This document shows positions 12,517 to 23,907 of a stretch of 64,000 nt of DNA, one piece after another (position 1 is the first letter of the stretch; each line of letters starts with the position of its first letter). The notes beneath the pieces are model-generated. The model saw only the letters and a list, made by a program, of their open reading frames with translations. It was not told the DNA's origin and searched no databases. Location of the stretch: contig BDDD01005039.1 in NCBI GenBank assembly GCA_001972305.1, positions 1-64,000 on the forward strand, written 5' to 3'. The position numbers were made by a program, and so were the translations under genes. Origin of the DNA: Cephalotus follicularis. Taxonomy: Eukaryota > Streptophyta > Magnoliopsida > Oxalidales > Cephalotaceae.

Positions 12517-12823
12517 CAGTCGACTGCCAAGGGTGACAGCCGACTGGTGGGCTAAAACAGCCGACTGTCCAGTGCGGACAGCCGACTGCACGATAGGAGG
12601 CAGCCGACTGGTGTAAGAACCAGTCGACTGTTAATACGTTGACACGAACACACCTGCAGGAGGTTGTGTAGTCGACTGCCATGTGTAGGCAGCCGACTGG
12701 ATGAGGCAGGCAACCGACTGTCTAAAGGAGATAGCCGACTGCTAGGGAATGGCAGCCGACTGCCAAGGGTGACAGCCGACTGCCAAGGGCGACAGCCGAC
12801 TGCCATGTGGAGGCCGCCGACTG
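12517..12823. promoter_or_regulatory. Word array 2, element A 5' LTR
   Basis: Fourteen copies of CAGTCGACTG, CAGCCGACTG or one- to two-base variants. Start-to-start steps are 20-22 bp except for one wider gap near 12630-12665. Spacers between words are mostly unrelated, so the word and its spacing are kept while the rest drifts. The same array lies in the 3' LTR at 19488-19794. Confidence 0.9.
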
Positions 12824-13181
12824 TACTGGGACTGACCTGCATATGTGAGCATATCTTTGCAATGCATTATGATATGAAATGAATTGTTGATTGAAATGTG
12901 ATTGACTCTAAAGTGTTTTGCTCATTTTAGAAACGTGAAAATGATTTTATATAAATCATTATTGATACGGAAATATATATTTTGCTAAAAATGTGTGTTT
13001 TCAACGGATGGAAACATGGTTTCGTAGATGGAATATATTTTGATATAAATGTATTATATCTAGTACTTTATAAACTACTTGGAAACGTTTGATTTGAATT
13101 GATTGTTGTTTGTGATTGATGCCGTACTGGCTGGGGTGACGGAGTGTCACCGATGGCCGGTGGCGGGATGTTCTCCTAGGT

Positions 13182-13194
13182 GCCAGGAGATGGC
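13182..13194 (+). promoter_or_regulatory. LTR inverted repeat 1 (GCCAGGAGATGGC)
   Basis: Four-base arms GCCA/TGGC around a GGAGA core. A second copy (GCTAGGAGATGGC) lies at 13350-13362. Equivalent pairs occur in the B, C, D and E LTRs. Could be a small RNA hairpin or a protein site. Function unknown. Confidence 0.6.
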
Positions 13195-13577
13195 TAGGGA
13201 CACCCAAGTACAATGTTACCTGACACATAGTGCGGGTAGCATGGGTTACCATGAATGCTGAACACAGCGTGCGAGCATTCATGAGTTTGATTTGTTGCCT
13301 TACTTCGTGACTCGGGAGTCGGGGGCCGGAGTAAGAGTACGACGTCGTAGCTAGGAGATGGCGGCGCTCTTCGTACCGATTCGTTTGGATTGATTTTGTC
13401 CTTTGAGACATGATTGATGATTTTTTGGTTGTAGCCACTTGGCATGGTTGCACACATTGGTATATATGTATATACACATGTATATGTACGCGTAGCGGTA
13501 TATTATATATATATTGCAGCATGAATGCATTCATGTCATGACTTTCATTATTACTAACCTTGAGCTACAGTTATGGT

Positions 13578-13618
13578 TTAGCCGAGTGAGGACAAAGGCT
13601 AACCCCCTACTGTTGCAG
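13578..13618 (+). promoter_or_regulatory. Conserved LTR block TTAGCC(N13)GGCTAA...GCAG
   Basis: An inverted repeat with six-base arms, followed by CCCCCTAC and TTGCAG. It is nearly identical in the A, C and D LTRs and the solo LTR E, and slightly altered in B. CTAAC plus a downstream CAG resembles a plant branch point and splice acceptor. A donor-like GTAGGGG lies about 1.3 kb upstream. No transcript evidence. Confidence 0.55.
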
Positions 13619-13998
13619 ACTGATTTTCAGGTTGATGCGGCGGACGGGCACCGTTGAGCTCCGTGGAGCGGATAGAGCTTTATGTTGTCTTTACTTGTTT
13701 AAGATAAACATAAATGTTGTATCAGAACATGTTGTGATTTAGGATTACTGTTTTGATGATGTTGATCGACTTTTGATCACGCCCCGTTTAAGGGCTTTTG
13801 ACAATGGTTCAATGATGTTAGTTGTTGGAATCGTGTTGTATGGGACACATGATTCGGGTTGTTGTTCAGCTAATTATTTAAATGCTTCCGCAGTTGTTGA
13901 TGGAATCAATGTTTTTAATTTTATCGTATTTTTATAAGATGTATATTTGTGTTAATTTGCTATGACTTATGTTGTTAAAGAAGCGGGGTGTGACAACA

Positions 13999-14010
13999 TG
14001 GTATCAGAGC
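13999..14010 (+). other. Primer binding site of element A (tRNA-iMet)
   Basis: TGGTATCAGAGC, three bases after the LTR end, complementary to the 3' end of initiator-Met tRNA. Confidence 0.95.
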
Positions 14011-14101
14011 ATATACCCATTTATATGCTTAGTTTGGATAAGTTCCTTGGCAATTTACATGTTTCCTCAAGAGAACTAATGGTATCTTTTTATAGGAACC
14101 T

Positions 14102-15180
14102 ATGGACGGTAGACGAAGACGCGGGAGGCGTAGAGTTGTTAACGAGGATGTTCCCGAGGAGGTGAACCTTAGGGGAGATCCTGGTCATGATGTACCTGAG
14201 GTGGCTCCTGGTGTGAGGGACCCCATGGACCGCATAGTTGACTATATCCAGCAGCAGATAGCTTCCAATCAGCAACAGATGGCCGCTAATGCTGCCAACA
14301 TGGAGGAGATGCGGAGATTATATGCTCACGCTCAGCCGCAGCCGATGGCTCCCGTTCAGGTTGTACATGATGATGGTAACCGGTTTGGGAGGAACCTCGA
14401 GAGGTTCATGAGACAGAACCCTCCCAGTTTCAAAGGGGAGCTCGACGCCGCTATTGCAGAGAGGTGGCTACAGGATCTGGAAAAGATCTTTGAGGTTATG
14501 GAGTGCACAGACAGACAGAAGCTGAGGTTTGCTGTCTACCGGTTATGGGGTGAGGCCACTCACTGGTGGGAGATGGTCAAAGCCAAGTGGGAGGCCACTG
14601 GTGTTGCTGGTACCTGGGAGGGGTTTCAGGAGGAGTTCCTGGCGACCTATGTACCCCCGATAGAGCAGGAGAGGAGAGAGACAGAGCTCTTGGAGCTACG
14701 ACAGGGAGAAATGACTGTGGCCGAGTATCAGGCCCGATTTGTAGAACTTGCCAGACATTCAGCTTATCTAGTGGCAGACGAGGGTAAGAAGATCCGGAGA
14801 TTTTTGAGAGGCCTGCGACCGGATCTTCGGTCTCGGATTAGAGCCATGGAGCTCGGCACTTTTGTAGAGGTCGCCCAAAAGGCGAGATTGTTGGAGAGCA
14901 TATCGAGCGAGGATCGGGCTGAGAGGGCCTGAGCACAGCAGAGTAAACAGGCATCTGCTCTGTCTAGACCAGCATCATCTAAATGGCAAGGTAGCAGTTC
15001 TCCAACGAAATCGCCAAGAAACAGATCCAACCAATCTGCTAGTCAAGGAAGTAATGCAAAGCCGGGGGCTTGTTCCGCCTGCGGCCGTATGGGTCATCTT
15101 CAGAAAGATTGTTGGTGGAAGAAAGGGCTGTGCATGAGATGCGGGGAGTCTGGCCACATGGCGAGGGATTGCCCGAGGGG
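14102..15180 (+). CDS. gag and nucleocapsid region of element A
   Basis: The start at 14102 follows the leader with a GAACCT ATGGAC context shared with element C. The product begins with an arginine-rich stretch, followed by a glutamine-rich segment and the gag core ([53 protein letters not shown]). Two CCHC zinc knuckles follow at about 15071-15172 ([28 protein letters not shown]). This is the structural protein that would form the virus-like particle and bind element RNA. About one break is present, so this copy is probably not functional by itself. Confidence 0.9.
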
Positions 15181-18100
15181 TCAGGCGGCAGCGCCTACGG
15201 GACCTGCTGGTGGTAGTGGTGCTGCAGCGGGACCTTCACAGCGGAGGGATACCGGCAAGGGCATCATGAAAGGTAGAGTTTTCATTCTCGCTCAGACAGA
15301 GGTTCCAGAGTCTACTTCTGTTGTGGGAGGTACTATATATGTTTACGGCTTTTCTGCTAGAGTGTTGATGGACTCCGGAGCATCGCATTCTTTTATTGCT
15401 TCCCGTTTTGCATCATGTTTAAATTTGTTTCCTGATGATATGCCCTATGTTCTTGATGTGAGTACACCCACAGGAGGTTCCATGTGTACAGATTCAGTAT
15501 ATAGAAATTGCGAGATTTCTATGGCAGGTGTTACGGTATATGCAGATTTGATTGTGTTGCCCATGCATGATTTTGATGTCATCTTGGGTATGGACTGGTT
15601 GTCAGCCTACCGTGCATGCATGGATTGTTATAACAAGATTGTAGATTTTTTTTTACCTGATGGAACTGCGGTACAGTTCAAGGGAAACAAAGGATTCTCG
15701 ACGCCGATCATATCTTTTATTCGGGCATCGAGATACCTGGAAAAAGGATGCGAAGGTTTTCTGGCACATATTGTTGACAAGAGAAAGGAGGAAGGCAAGA
15801 GCCTGGAGGAGGTTCCGGTTGTGAATGAGTTTTCAGATGTGTTTCCTGCAGACTTAGTGTCTTTACCCCCGAGGAGGAGCATGGAATTTGTAATTGACCT
15901 AGTACCAGGTACGGCTCCTATTTCTAAGACGCCTTACCAGATGGCTCCTGCAGAACTGAGGGAGTTGAAGTTACAGTTGCAAGACCTAATTGATAAGGGT
16001 TTTGTACGGCCCAGTGTTTCTCCATGGGGCGCGCCTGTGTTGTTTGTGAAGAAGAAAGATGGGTCGATGAGGCTTTGCATTGACTACAGGATGTTAAATA
16101 AAGCCACCATCAAGAATAAGTATCCCCTTCCTCATATTGAGGATTTGTTTGACCAGTTACAGGGGTCAAAGGTGTTTTCCAAACTCTATCTGAAGTCGGG
16201 TTATCACCAGCTCAGGGTGAAGGAAGGAGATGTAGAGAAGACTACTTTCCGAATGAGGTATGGTCACTACGAGTTCTTGGTAATGCCTTTTGGTGTCACC
16301 AACGCACCAACAGCGTTCATGTCCCTGATGAACGACGTGTTCCGACCGTATCTAGATCAGTTTGTGGTGGTGTTCATAGATGATATACTGGTGTTCTCAA
16401 AGAGCGAGGAAGAGCACGTCTATCATCTGAGAGTGGTTTTGCAAACTCTCCGAGAGCATAAGTTGTATGCTAAGTTTGGTAAGTGTGAGTTCTGGCTAGA
16501 CCATGTGATCTTCCTGGGTCATATCGTCTCTAGAGAGGGTTTGGCGGTGGATCCGTCGAAGACTGAGGTAGTACGAGATTGGCCACGTCCGAGAAATGTG
16601 ACGGAGGTACGCAGTTTCCTTGGCTTGGCGGAATACTACCGGAGGTTCATCCAGAACTTCTCGAGGATAGCAGTACCTTTGACAAGGCTAACACAGAAGA
16701 AAGCCTTGTTTGTCTGGGATGATGATTGTGAAACCAGTTTCTGCGATCTGAAGGATCGGCTGATCTCTGCTCCTGTTCTGGCAATACCCGAGGGTAATGA
16801 GGGCTTTACAGTGTACAGTGATGCTTCGGGCAAAGGCCTGGGTTGCGTGTTGATGCTACAAGGCAAGGTGATCGCTTATGCTTCGCGGAAGCTGAAGCCG
16901 TACGAGGAGAACTATCCGACTCATGATCTTGAGCTGGCAGCTATCGTTTTTGCTCTTCAGAAATGGAGACACTACCTTTACAGGGCGCAGTTTGAGATCT
17001 TTACCGATCACAAGAGCTTGAGGTATCTATTCTGTCAGGATACACTGAACATGAGGCAGCGTCGTTGGGTTGAGTTCTTTAATGACTACGACTGCAGTAT
17101 TCAGTACCATCCAGGGAAGGCGAACGTTGTCGCTGATGCCCTAAGCCGTAAGGCCATGGTGTCTCAGTGGAAGTTGTTGGAGGACTTTCAGGAATGGTCT
17201 CCATTCAATCAGTCACCGGGAATCTTTCTAGCCCACATGCGGGTAGAGCCTGTGTTACTACATCGCATCAAAGATGCACAACCACATGATCCGGAGTTGC
17301 AACGGATTCGAGAGAATCTGGATTCGGAGTCTGATTTTAGAGTGCATGATGATGGCATTATGAGATATCGGGGACGCGTATGTCTTTCGAATGAACCAGG
17401 GTTGAAGAGTAGGTTACGTCACGGAGCCCATAAATCTACATACAGTATTCATCCTGGTAGCACCAAGATGTATCAAGACATGAAGAGGTGTTACTGGTGG
17501 CCTGGTATGAAATGAGAGATCGCCGAGTATGTGGCGAAGTGTTATACTTGTCAGACAGTTAAGGCTGAGCACCAGAGGCCAGCGGGTTTATTGCAGCCGT
17601 TGCCGATCCCAGAGTGGAAGTGGGAGCATGTTACGATGGACTTTGTTTTGGGTTTTCCTTTGACTCGAAACCGTCACAACGCGGTATGGGTGCTTGTGGA
17701 TCGACTTACTAAATCGGCACACTTTTTGCCTACTCATGTCACTGATTCTGCGAGCAAGCTAGCTCGGTTATATATCAAGGAGATCGTGAGGTTGCACGGT
17801 GTTCCGGTGAGTATAGTTTGTGACAGAGATTCGATCTTCACTTCCAACTTTTGGAGGAGGTTTCAGTCAGCGTTCGGGACGAAGCTGAACTTGAGCACGG
17901 CTTTCCACCCACAGACGGATGGCCAATCAGAGCGTACTATCCAGACCCTGGAGGATATGCTCCGAGCTTGTATTGTTGACTTTGCTTGTACTTGGGAGGA
18001 CCACATTCCTCTGATAGAGTTTTCTTATAATAACAGCTATCACGCCAGTATTGGTATGGCTCCGTATGAGGCTTTGTACGGAAGGAAGTGTAGGTCACCC

Positions 18101-18676
18101 ATCTGTTGGGATGAGGTCGGTGAGCGACCTTTGCTTGGGTCGGATCTGGTGGAAGTAACTTCTGAGAAGATCAGGTTCATCAAGGAGAAACTGCTTGCTG
18201 CTCAAAGCAGGTAGAAGAGTTATGTGGACAGCGTCAAGAGGAGGCCTCTGACCTTCGACCTTGGTGATCATGTGTTTCTAAAGGTTTCTCCACGGAAGGG
18301 CGTACAGAGGTTTGGGAGGAAGGGCAAGTTAGCTTCGCGCTACATTGGTCCTTTCGAGATCTTAGAGAGAGTTGGGGAGGTGGCTTATCAGCTTGCTTTG
18401 CCTCCTGCACTGTGAAATGTACACGATGTCTTCCATGTGTCCATGTTGAGGAGGTGTGTTCAGGACCCGTCACATGTCTTGAGCTATGATTCGGTTCCTG
18501 TGCAGGATGACCTATCTTGCGAGGAGTTACCAGTGCAGATTCTGGATTGGAAGACACAGATATTGAGGAACCAAACCATTCCTATGGTAAAGGCTCAGTG
18601 GCAGTTTCACCGTCCCGACGAGGCAACTTGGGAACGTGAAGAGGAGATGAGGGAGCGTTACTCACACTTGTTCTAG
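15181..18676 (+). CDS. pol region of element A (PR-RT-RH-IN-chromodomain)
   Basis: Domains in order: retropepsin with [11 protein letters not shown] near 15370; RT with [35 protein letters not shown] and catalytic FIDD near 16373; RNase H with [13 protein letters not shown] near 16816, closing at ADALSRKA near 17140; integrase zinc finger ([12 protein letters not shown] and the following CXXC) near 17430-17560; a DDE core from about 17630 with [10 protein letters not shown] near 17905; and a tail ([10 protein letters not shown], then PVQILDWK and EEMRERY) resembling the chromodomain-like C-terminus of Tekay/Del chromoviruses. Such tails bind heterochromatin marks in related elements. Mostly open, with about three breaks. 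Confidence 0.9.
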
Positions 18677-18707
18677 TACCGCCTTTATTTCGGGGACGAA
18701 ATTCCTT

Positions 18708-18721
18708 GAAGGGGGGGTGGA
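18708..18721 (+). other. Polypurine tract of element A
   Basis: GAAGGGGGGGTGGA directly before the 3' LTR, the usual plus-strand primer. Elements C and D have GAAGGAGGGGTGGA at the same place. Confidence 0.85.
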
Positions 18722-20968
18722 TGTAACGCCCGGGATTTTCATTATGTGTAATATTGCTTTTCCAATGTAATTTTACGCCTTGTGTTAATGAGAATCGTAT
18801 TTTTCCCTTTTCCCCGTGTTGAAGTGTTGCAAGAAAGTGTGTTGTTGTGTGTTTATGTGCAGGGACAGCCGACTGCCGTGAGGAGGCAGCCGACTGGTGG
18901 GAGTGTCGGTAGAAACAGCCGACTGCCAAGCCAAGGCAGTCGAATGCCATGCGCCAGACAACCCACGTGCGTCTGCCTTAAATGACAAAAGGGAGAGTGT
19001 TTTTAGTATTATTGCAATGGCAGAGGAGGGGCCGGGAATTTCTCCATAAAACACAGCCTTCTCTTCTCTTTCTCCATGATTCCTTGTGTTTTCCCAAAGT
19101 GTTGGTGAGTAAGAAAGTGAAAGAGAAAGGAGAGGAAGTGTGTGTGTTGTGTTCCAAAACTTTGAGTGTGTGGTGTTCTTGAGAAGCTTGGACCCGCGGC
19201 TGGAGCTCCGGATTTATTAGGGTTGCTGGACAAGTCAGAGGCTCGAAAGCTTGAATTTGGAACTCAAAGAAGTGGATTGCAATTCCTAACTTGGAATTCA
19301 AAGGTAGGGGTAAATCCAACAATTGTGGTTTAAGTGTTGTTATAATCGATGTGGTGGGTGAAATGCATATTATTGTTTGTATTATGAACATATATGTGTG
19401 TTGTCGTTGCTTTGCGTTCGTTTTAGGATGGATTGAAGTATGGTTGTTGTGCATTGTAGCTGCTGTTTTTACCTTCTGATGAAATTCCAGTCGACTGCCA
19501 AGGGTGACAGCCGACTGGTGGGCTAAAACAGCCGACTGTCCAGTCCGGACAGCCGACTGCACGATAGGAGGCAGCCGACTGGTGTAAGAACCAGTCGACT
19601 GTTAATACGATGACACGAACACACCTGCAGGAGGTTGTGTAGTCAACTGCCATGTGTAGGCAGCCGACTGGATGAGGCAGGCAACCGACTGTCTAAAGGA
19701 GAAAGCAGACTGCTAGGGAATGGCAGCCGACTGCCAAGGGTGACAGCCCACTGCCAAGGGCGGCAGCCGACTGCCATGTGGAGGCAGCCGACTGTACTGG
19801 GACTGACCTGCATATGTGAGCATATCTTTGCAATGCATTATGATATGAAATGAATTGTTGATTGAAATGTGATTGACTCTAAAGTGTTTTGCTCATTTTA
19901 GAAACGTGAACATGATTTTATATAAATCATTATTGATACGGAAATATATATTTTACTAAAAATGTGTGTTTTCAACGGATGGAAACATGGTTTCATAGAT
20001 GGAATACATTTTGATATAAATGTATTATTTCCAGTACTTTATAAACTACTTGGAAACGTTTGACTTGAATTGATTGTTGTTTGTGATTGATGCTGTACTG
20101 GCTGGGGTGACGGAGTGTCACCGATGGCCGGTGGCGGGATGTTCTTCTAGGTGCCAGGAGATGGCTAGGGACACCCAAGTACAATGTTACCTGACACATA
20201 GTGCGGGTAGCACGGGTTACCATGAATGCTGAACACAGCGTGCGAGCATTCATGAGTTTGATTTGTTGCCTTACTTCGTGACCCGGGAGTCGGGGGCCGG
20301 AGTAAGAGTACGACGTCGGGGCCAGGAGATGGCGGCGCTCTTCGTACCGATTCATTTGGATTGATTTTGTCCTTTGAGACATGATTGATGATTTGTTGGT
20401 TGTAGCCACTTGGCATGGTTGCACACATTGGTATATATGTATATACACATGTATATGTACGCGTAGCGGTATATTATATATATATATTGCATCATGAATG
20501 CATTCATGTCATGACTTTCGTTATTACTAACCTTGAGCTATAGTTATGGTTTAGCCGAGTGAGGACAAAGGCTAACCACCTACTGTTGCAGACTGATTTT
20601 CAGGTTGATGCGGCGGACGGGCACCGTTGAGCTCCGTGGAGCGGATAGAGCTTTATATTGTCTTTACTTGTTTAAGATAAACATAAATGTTGTATCAGAA
20701 CATGTTGTAATTTAGGATTACTGTTTTGATGATGTTGATCGACTTTTGATAACGCCCCATTTAAGGGCTTTTGACAATGGTTGAATGATGTTAGTTGTTG
20801 GAATCGTGTGGTATGGGACACATGATTCGGGTTGTTGTTCAGCTAATTATTTAAATGCTTCCGCAATTGTTGATGGAATCAATGTTTTTAATTTTATCGT
20901 ATTTTTATAAGATGTATATTTGTGTTAATTTGCTATGACTTATGTTGTTAAAGAAGCGGGGTGTGACA
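18722..20968 (+). repeat. 3' LTR of element A
   Basis: Starts TGTAACGCCCGGG and ends GTGTGACA, followed by the ATGTT target copy. It carries array 1 (18866-18946), array 2 (19488-19794), both inverted repeats (near 20154 and 20321) and the conserved block. Differences from the 5' LTR are scattered substitutions, many of them C/T or G/A. Confidence 0.95.
19488..19794. promoter_or_regulatory. Word array 2, element A 3' LTR
   Basis: Same 14-word layout as the 5' LTR. A few words differ by one base between the two copies, while spacing is unchanged. Confidence 0.85.
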
Positions 20969-21117
20969 ATGTTCTTCAAAGACGTCAACGTTTTTCGAGC
21001 ACCAGCAGTCTTCTTCCTCACGACGTGAAAAACAGTAATCAACACAGTCCATATACATGCAAGACAACATGTAATCAAGACAGGAAAGCAACATGCAGAT
21101 ACATATCACATACCTAG

Positions 21118-21629
21118 TGAAAATGCGACCTATATGGCAACCTTAAATAATGTATGCGGAAATTACAAATTAAGCAATGAACATAAATAAGTACACACGA
21201 ACAAGTAATGCAATAGTAAATAAATAGATAAGAGTTAGAGAGTGTGTAAACGAATTTATAGTGGTTCGGCAAATCCGTGCCTACGTCCACTTTCTCAAGA
21301 ACCCCTTGAGATTCCACTAGATACCACTAGCAACCTTTGATTTTCGGCACGTCGATGTCTTTGCTTGTATGGATCGATGTCTTCTCTAATATTTGACCTG
21401 TAACTTCTGGCATGAAAGACGTCGATGTCTTCTTGAAGGGATCGATGTCTTTCTGTACGGACGTCGATGTCATTTCTGGAATGTCAATGTCTTTTTCTGC
21501 AGATGAGTGTTGCTTTGGTATTGAACTTTGTAATATCTTGCACATCAAGTAAACTTGTTAAATGCAAATTTGTAATCATTAAAACATATGATTGAGACTC
21601 AACAATCTTCCCATGATTGTGACTCAACA
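21118..21629 (-). repeat. 3' LTR of gag-only copia J
   Basis: On the minus strand it starts TGTTGAGTCACAATC and ends GTCGCATTTTCA. It contains the copia block with GCCGAACCAC and a word array at 21349-21491. Confidence 0.9.
21349..21491. promoter_or_regulatory. ACGTCGATGTC word array, copia J LTR
   Basis: Six words (ACGTCGATGTC, ATCGATGTC, GACGTCGATGTC, ATCGATGTC, ACGTCGATGTC, TGTCAATGTC). Steps are 22, 20, 22 and 20 bp apart from one longer gap. The second LTR has the same array at 24153-24295. The 20-22 bp spacing matches the gypsy LTR arrays. Confidence 0.8.
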
Positions 21630-21643
21630 ATCTCCCCCTTTTT
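21630..21643 (-). other. Polypurine tract of copia J
   Basis: Read on the minus strand, AAAAAGGGGGAGAT sits directly before the LTR, as expected for copia elements. Confidence 0.85.
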
Positions 21644-22200
21644 GATGATTACAAAAATTTGCTTCATTATGAAAAAATATGACATTTCAAAGCAAAAGAT
21701 TTTCTTTTAGATACCAAAGTTTAAAACTTTAGATATACTCCCCCTTAATATACTCCTTTAGATATACTCCCCCTTAATATACTCTACCTTAAAATGATAT
21801 CTAATTAATAGCACATTTTTACCATATCTAGCTCCCCCATAGCATAAGCTATCAATAATTTTCTATAAGCATAAGCATTCTCCCCCTTTTTGTTAGCATC
21901 AAAAAGAGCATATTGAACAAAAATGATACCAATTAAACCATTTTAAAGGGATACATTATGGAAGATACCAATTGAAAGTTACAATATTAAAATTATATAA
22001 AAAAAGATATACCAATTGTTGGATAAAAATGATACTAAAAAAATATTAAACATAATTTTAGATTTTGAAAGATACCAATGGGAAATTAAAGATCAAAACA
22101 ATGAGAGCAAAATGATACCTCCCCCTCAACAAGGGCTTTCTCCCCAAGTTATGTACTTGAAATGATTGAGCTTGACTCCAAGTACATCTACAAAACAAAG
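21644..22200. other. Non-coding internal region of copia J
   Basis: AT-rich stretch between the gag end and the polypurine tract, with repeated minus-strand A/G-rich runs such as AAGGGGGAGTATAT near 21740-21780. No coding potential seen. It occupies the place where pol would lie in a complete element. Confidence 0.6.
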
Positions 22201-22201
22201 T

Positions 22202-23870
22202 TCACGCTTTTGGTACCCATTTGAACTTGGGTCCTTTCAAGTTAGTCACAAGAGTTCCTTTTGGAACCCAAATCTTTCTAGTTTTACCACAGTAAATATT
22301 ATTTCTAAAAATGCAAGAGGTAGTAATATGTCCTAATTTACTGCAATAATTGCAAACACTTTTAGGCTCATTTTTCTTGACAAAGAAATTCTTAAAATGT
22401 TTGACATTTTTCATTCGTTCATAGCCGAGACCGGCATTGTCAAACACACATCTTTGTAATCCTAAAAGATTATCCAATTTTGCACTACTATTTGAGAAAG
22501 TAGAAAAGGACTTCTTCAAATCATCAATCTCAACTTTTAGCTTTTCATTTTCTTCTATAAAATCATTTGACAATTGTGAAGAAATATTTAGAATTTCAAT
22601 TTCATTCATATAAAAGCTATTTTTATCCTTTAGATACTCAATTTCATTCAAATACTTGCTATTCTCACACTTTAGATTTTCTAATTCGTTAGACATAGAA
22701 ATAGCATTTTTCTTTAAATTCTTATTTTTCAAACACACATTTTCATATTCAACATATAATTTCTCATAGGCATTTTGCAATTCATTGAATGTAAAATTTA
22801 CCTCATTTTCTTCTTCATCCTCAATTGCCATGTAAGCGATGTGTGCAACCTCTTCATCACTTTCCTCTTCGGAGCTTGAGGGATCGCTATCCGACCATGT
22901 GGCTACCATCGCTTTCTTCTTCTTGAAGTATTCATTCTTTTTCTTGAATTGCTCCTTCTTTTTAATGTTTGGACACTCATTTTTGAAGTGGCCGGGCTTA
23001 TTGCATTCATAGCACGTTGGTTCTTCCTTTTTGCTTGACTCTTCATCTTGGAGAAATTCCTTTTTGAAAGCCTTTTTCCCTTTTCGATTTTTGAGAAATC
23101 TTTTAAATTGGGAAGTTATAAGTGCAACATCTCCATCTTCATCACTTTCACTATCTTCCTTTGAAGCTTTAAAAGCGATTGCCTTCTTCTTCTTGACTTC
23201 CACATTCTCATGATTCTTCATTGTTGTCTCATGTGTCATCAAGGAACCAAGGAGTTGTTCAAGTGGAAGAGTGGAAAGGTCTTTAGCCTCCTCAATTGCC
23301 GTGACCTTTGGGGTCCAAATCTTCGACAAGCATCTTAAAATTTTTCTTACAAGCTCTTGGTTAGAATATGATTTGCCAAGATTCTTAAGAGAGTTAATAA
23401 TGGTAGTAAATCGAGAAAACATATCACTAATACACTCATTATCATGCATTACAAATAATTCGTACTCATGTACAAGCATGCTAATCTTAGATTCTTTTAC
23501 TTGATTCGTGCCTTCATATGTAACTTCTAACAAATCCCACATTTGTTTTGCCGAATCACAAGATGATATCCAATTAAATTCATTAGGGCCAACGGCACAA
23601 AATAAAACATGTTTAGATTTAGAATTTAATTGGAGCATCCTAAAGTCATTATCATTATATTCATTTTCGGGCTTAGGAGAAACTACTCCTTCTATTGTTC
23701 TTGTGGGCTAACTAGGACCATTAACAATTATATGCCACAATTGATAGTCAAGGGATTGTAAAAATATAGTCATTCTACTCTTCCAAAAACTATAGTTAAT
23801 TCCATCAAAGAACGGAGGTCTAGTTATGGAGGAACCTTCTAATCCTATGTTCATATGGTTTGCCATGGAT
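22202..23870 (-). CDS. copia gag polyprotein (UBN2-type, two zinc knuckles)
   Basis: Nearly the whole frame is open; about one break is near the N-terminal end. The translation contains a UBN2-type gag core (AKQMWDLLEVTYEGTNQVKE, LVHEYELF), a lysine- and glutamate-rich linker, a CCHC knuckle (CYECNKPGHFKNEC), a long coiled-coil-like stretch rich in N, E, K and L, a second CCHC-like knuckle (CNYCSKLGHITTSC), and a KWVPKA C-terminus. In SIRE-type copia elements such an end leads into pol, but here the frame stops and pol is absent. The product would be a capsid/nucleocapsid protein. Its length and near-intact state contrast with the absent pol. Confidence 0.85.
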
Positions 23871-23907
23871 CTTTATATCTCTAACAATTAAGAATAATGA
23901 GATAACC

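Larger units (their letters stand above)
11751..13995 (+). repeat. 5' LTR of element A
   Basis: Starts TGTAACGCCC and ends GGGGTGTGACA. Contents in order: word array 11895-11975, a TATA-like CATAAAA near 12074 before a CT-rich stretch, a donor-like AG/GTAGGGG near 12332, a second word array 12517-12823, inverted repeats 13182-13194 and 13350-13362, and a conserved block 13578-13618. Minus-strand open frames here are by-products of the repeats. Confidence 0.95.
11751..20968 (+). mobile_element. Complete Ty3/gypsy chromovirus-like element (family A)
   Basis: A full-length 9.2-kb element: 5' LTR 11751-13995, primer site, gag, pol, polypurine tract, 3' LTR 18722-20968. The target duplication ATGTT is perfect (11746-11750 and 20969-20973). 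LTRs are 2245 and 2247 bp and differ by about 2% by eye, suggesting insertion well under 1-1.5 My ago at commonly used plant rates. Domain order is gag, CCHC, protease, RT, RNase H, integrase, chromodomain-like tail. Integrase and tail wording resemble the Tekay/Del lineage, which I infer without a search. It is the best preserved element here, with only about four breaks in gag-pol. Confidence 0.95.

Noticed and set aside
12517-12823. CRISPR-like array (short repeats, variable spacers)
   Set aside because: Words are only 10 bp and spacers 10-12 bp, there are no cas genes, and the setting is a plant LTR.
12552-12842. Minus-strand open frames rich in SRLP-type residues (also 19423-19653 and 11692-12083)
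   Set aside because: They are translations of the CAGCCGACTG word arrays and appear in both LTRs only because LTRs are duplicated.
13001-13534. 177-codon minus-strand open frame in the A 5' LTR, with a shorter version in the 3' LTR
   Set aside because: Present only through LTR duplication, not preserved in the matching region of the C, D or B LTRs, and without recognisable domains.
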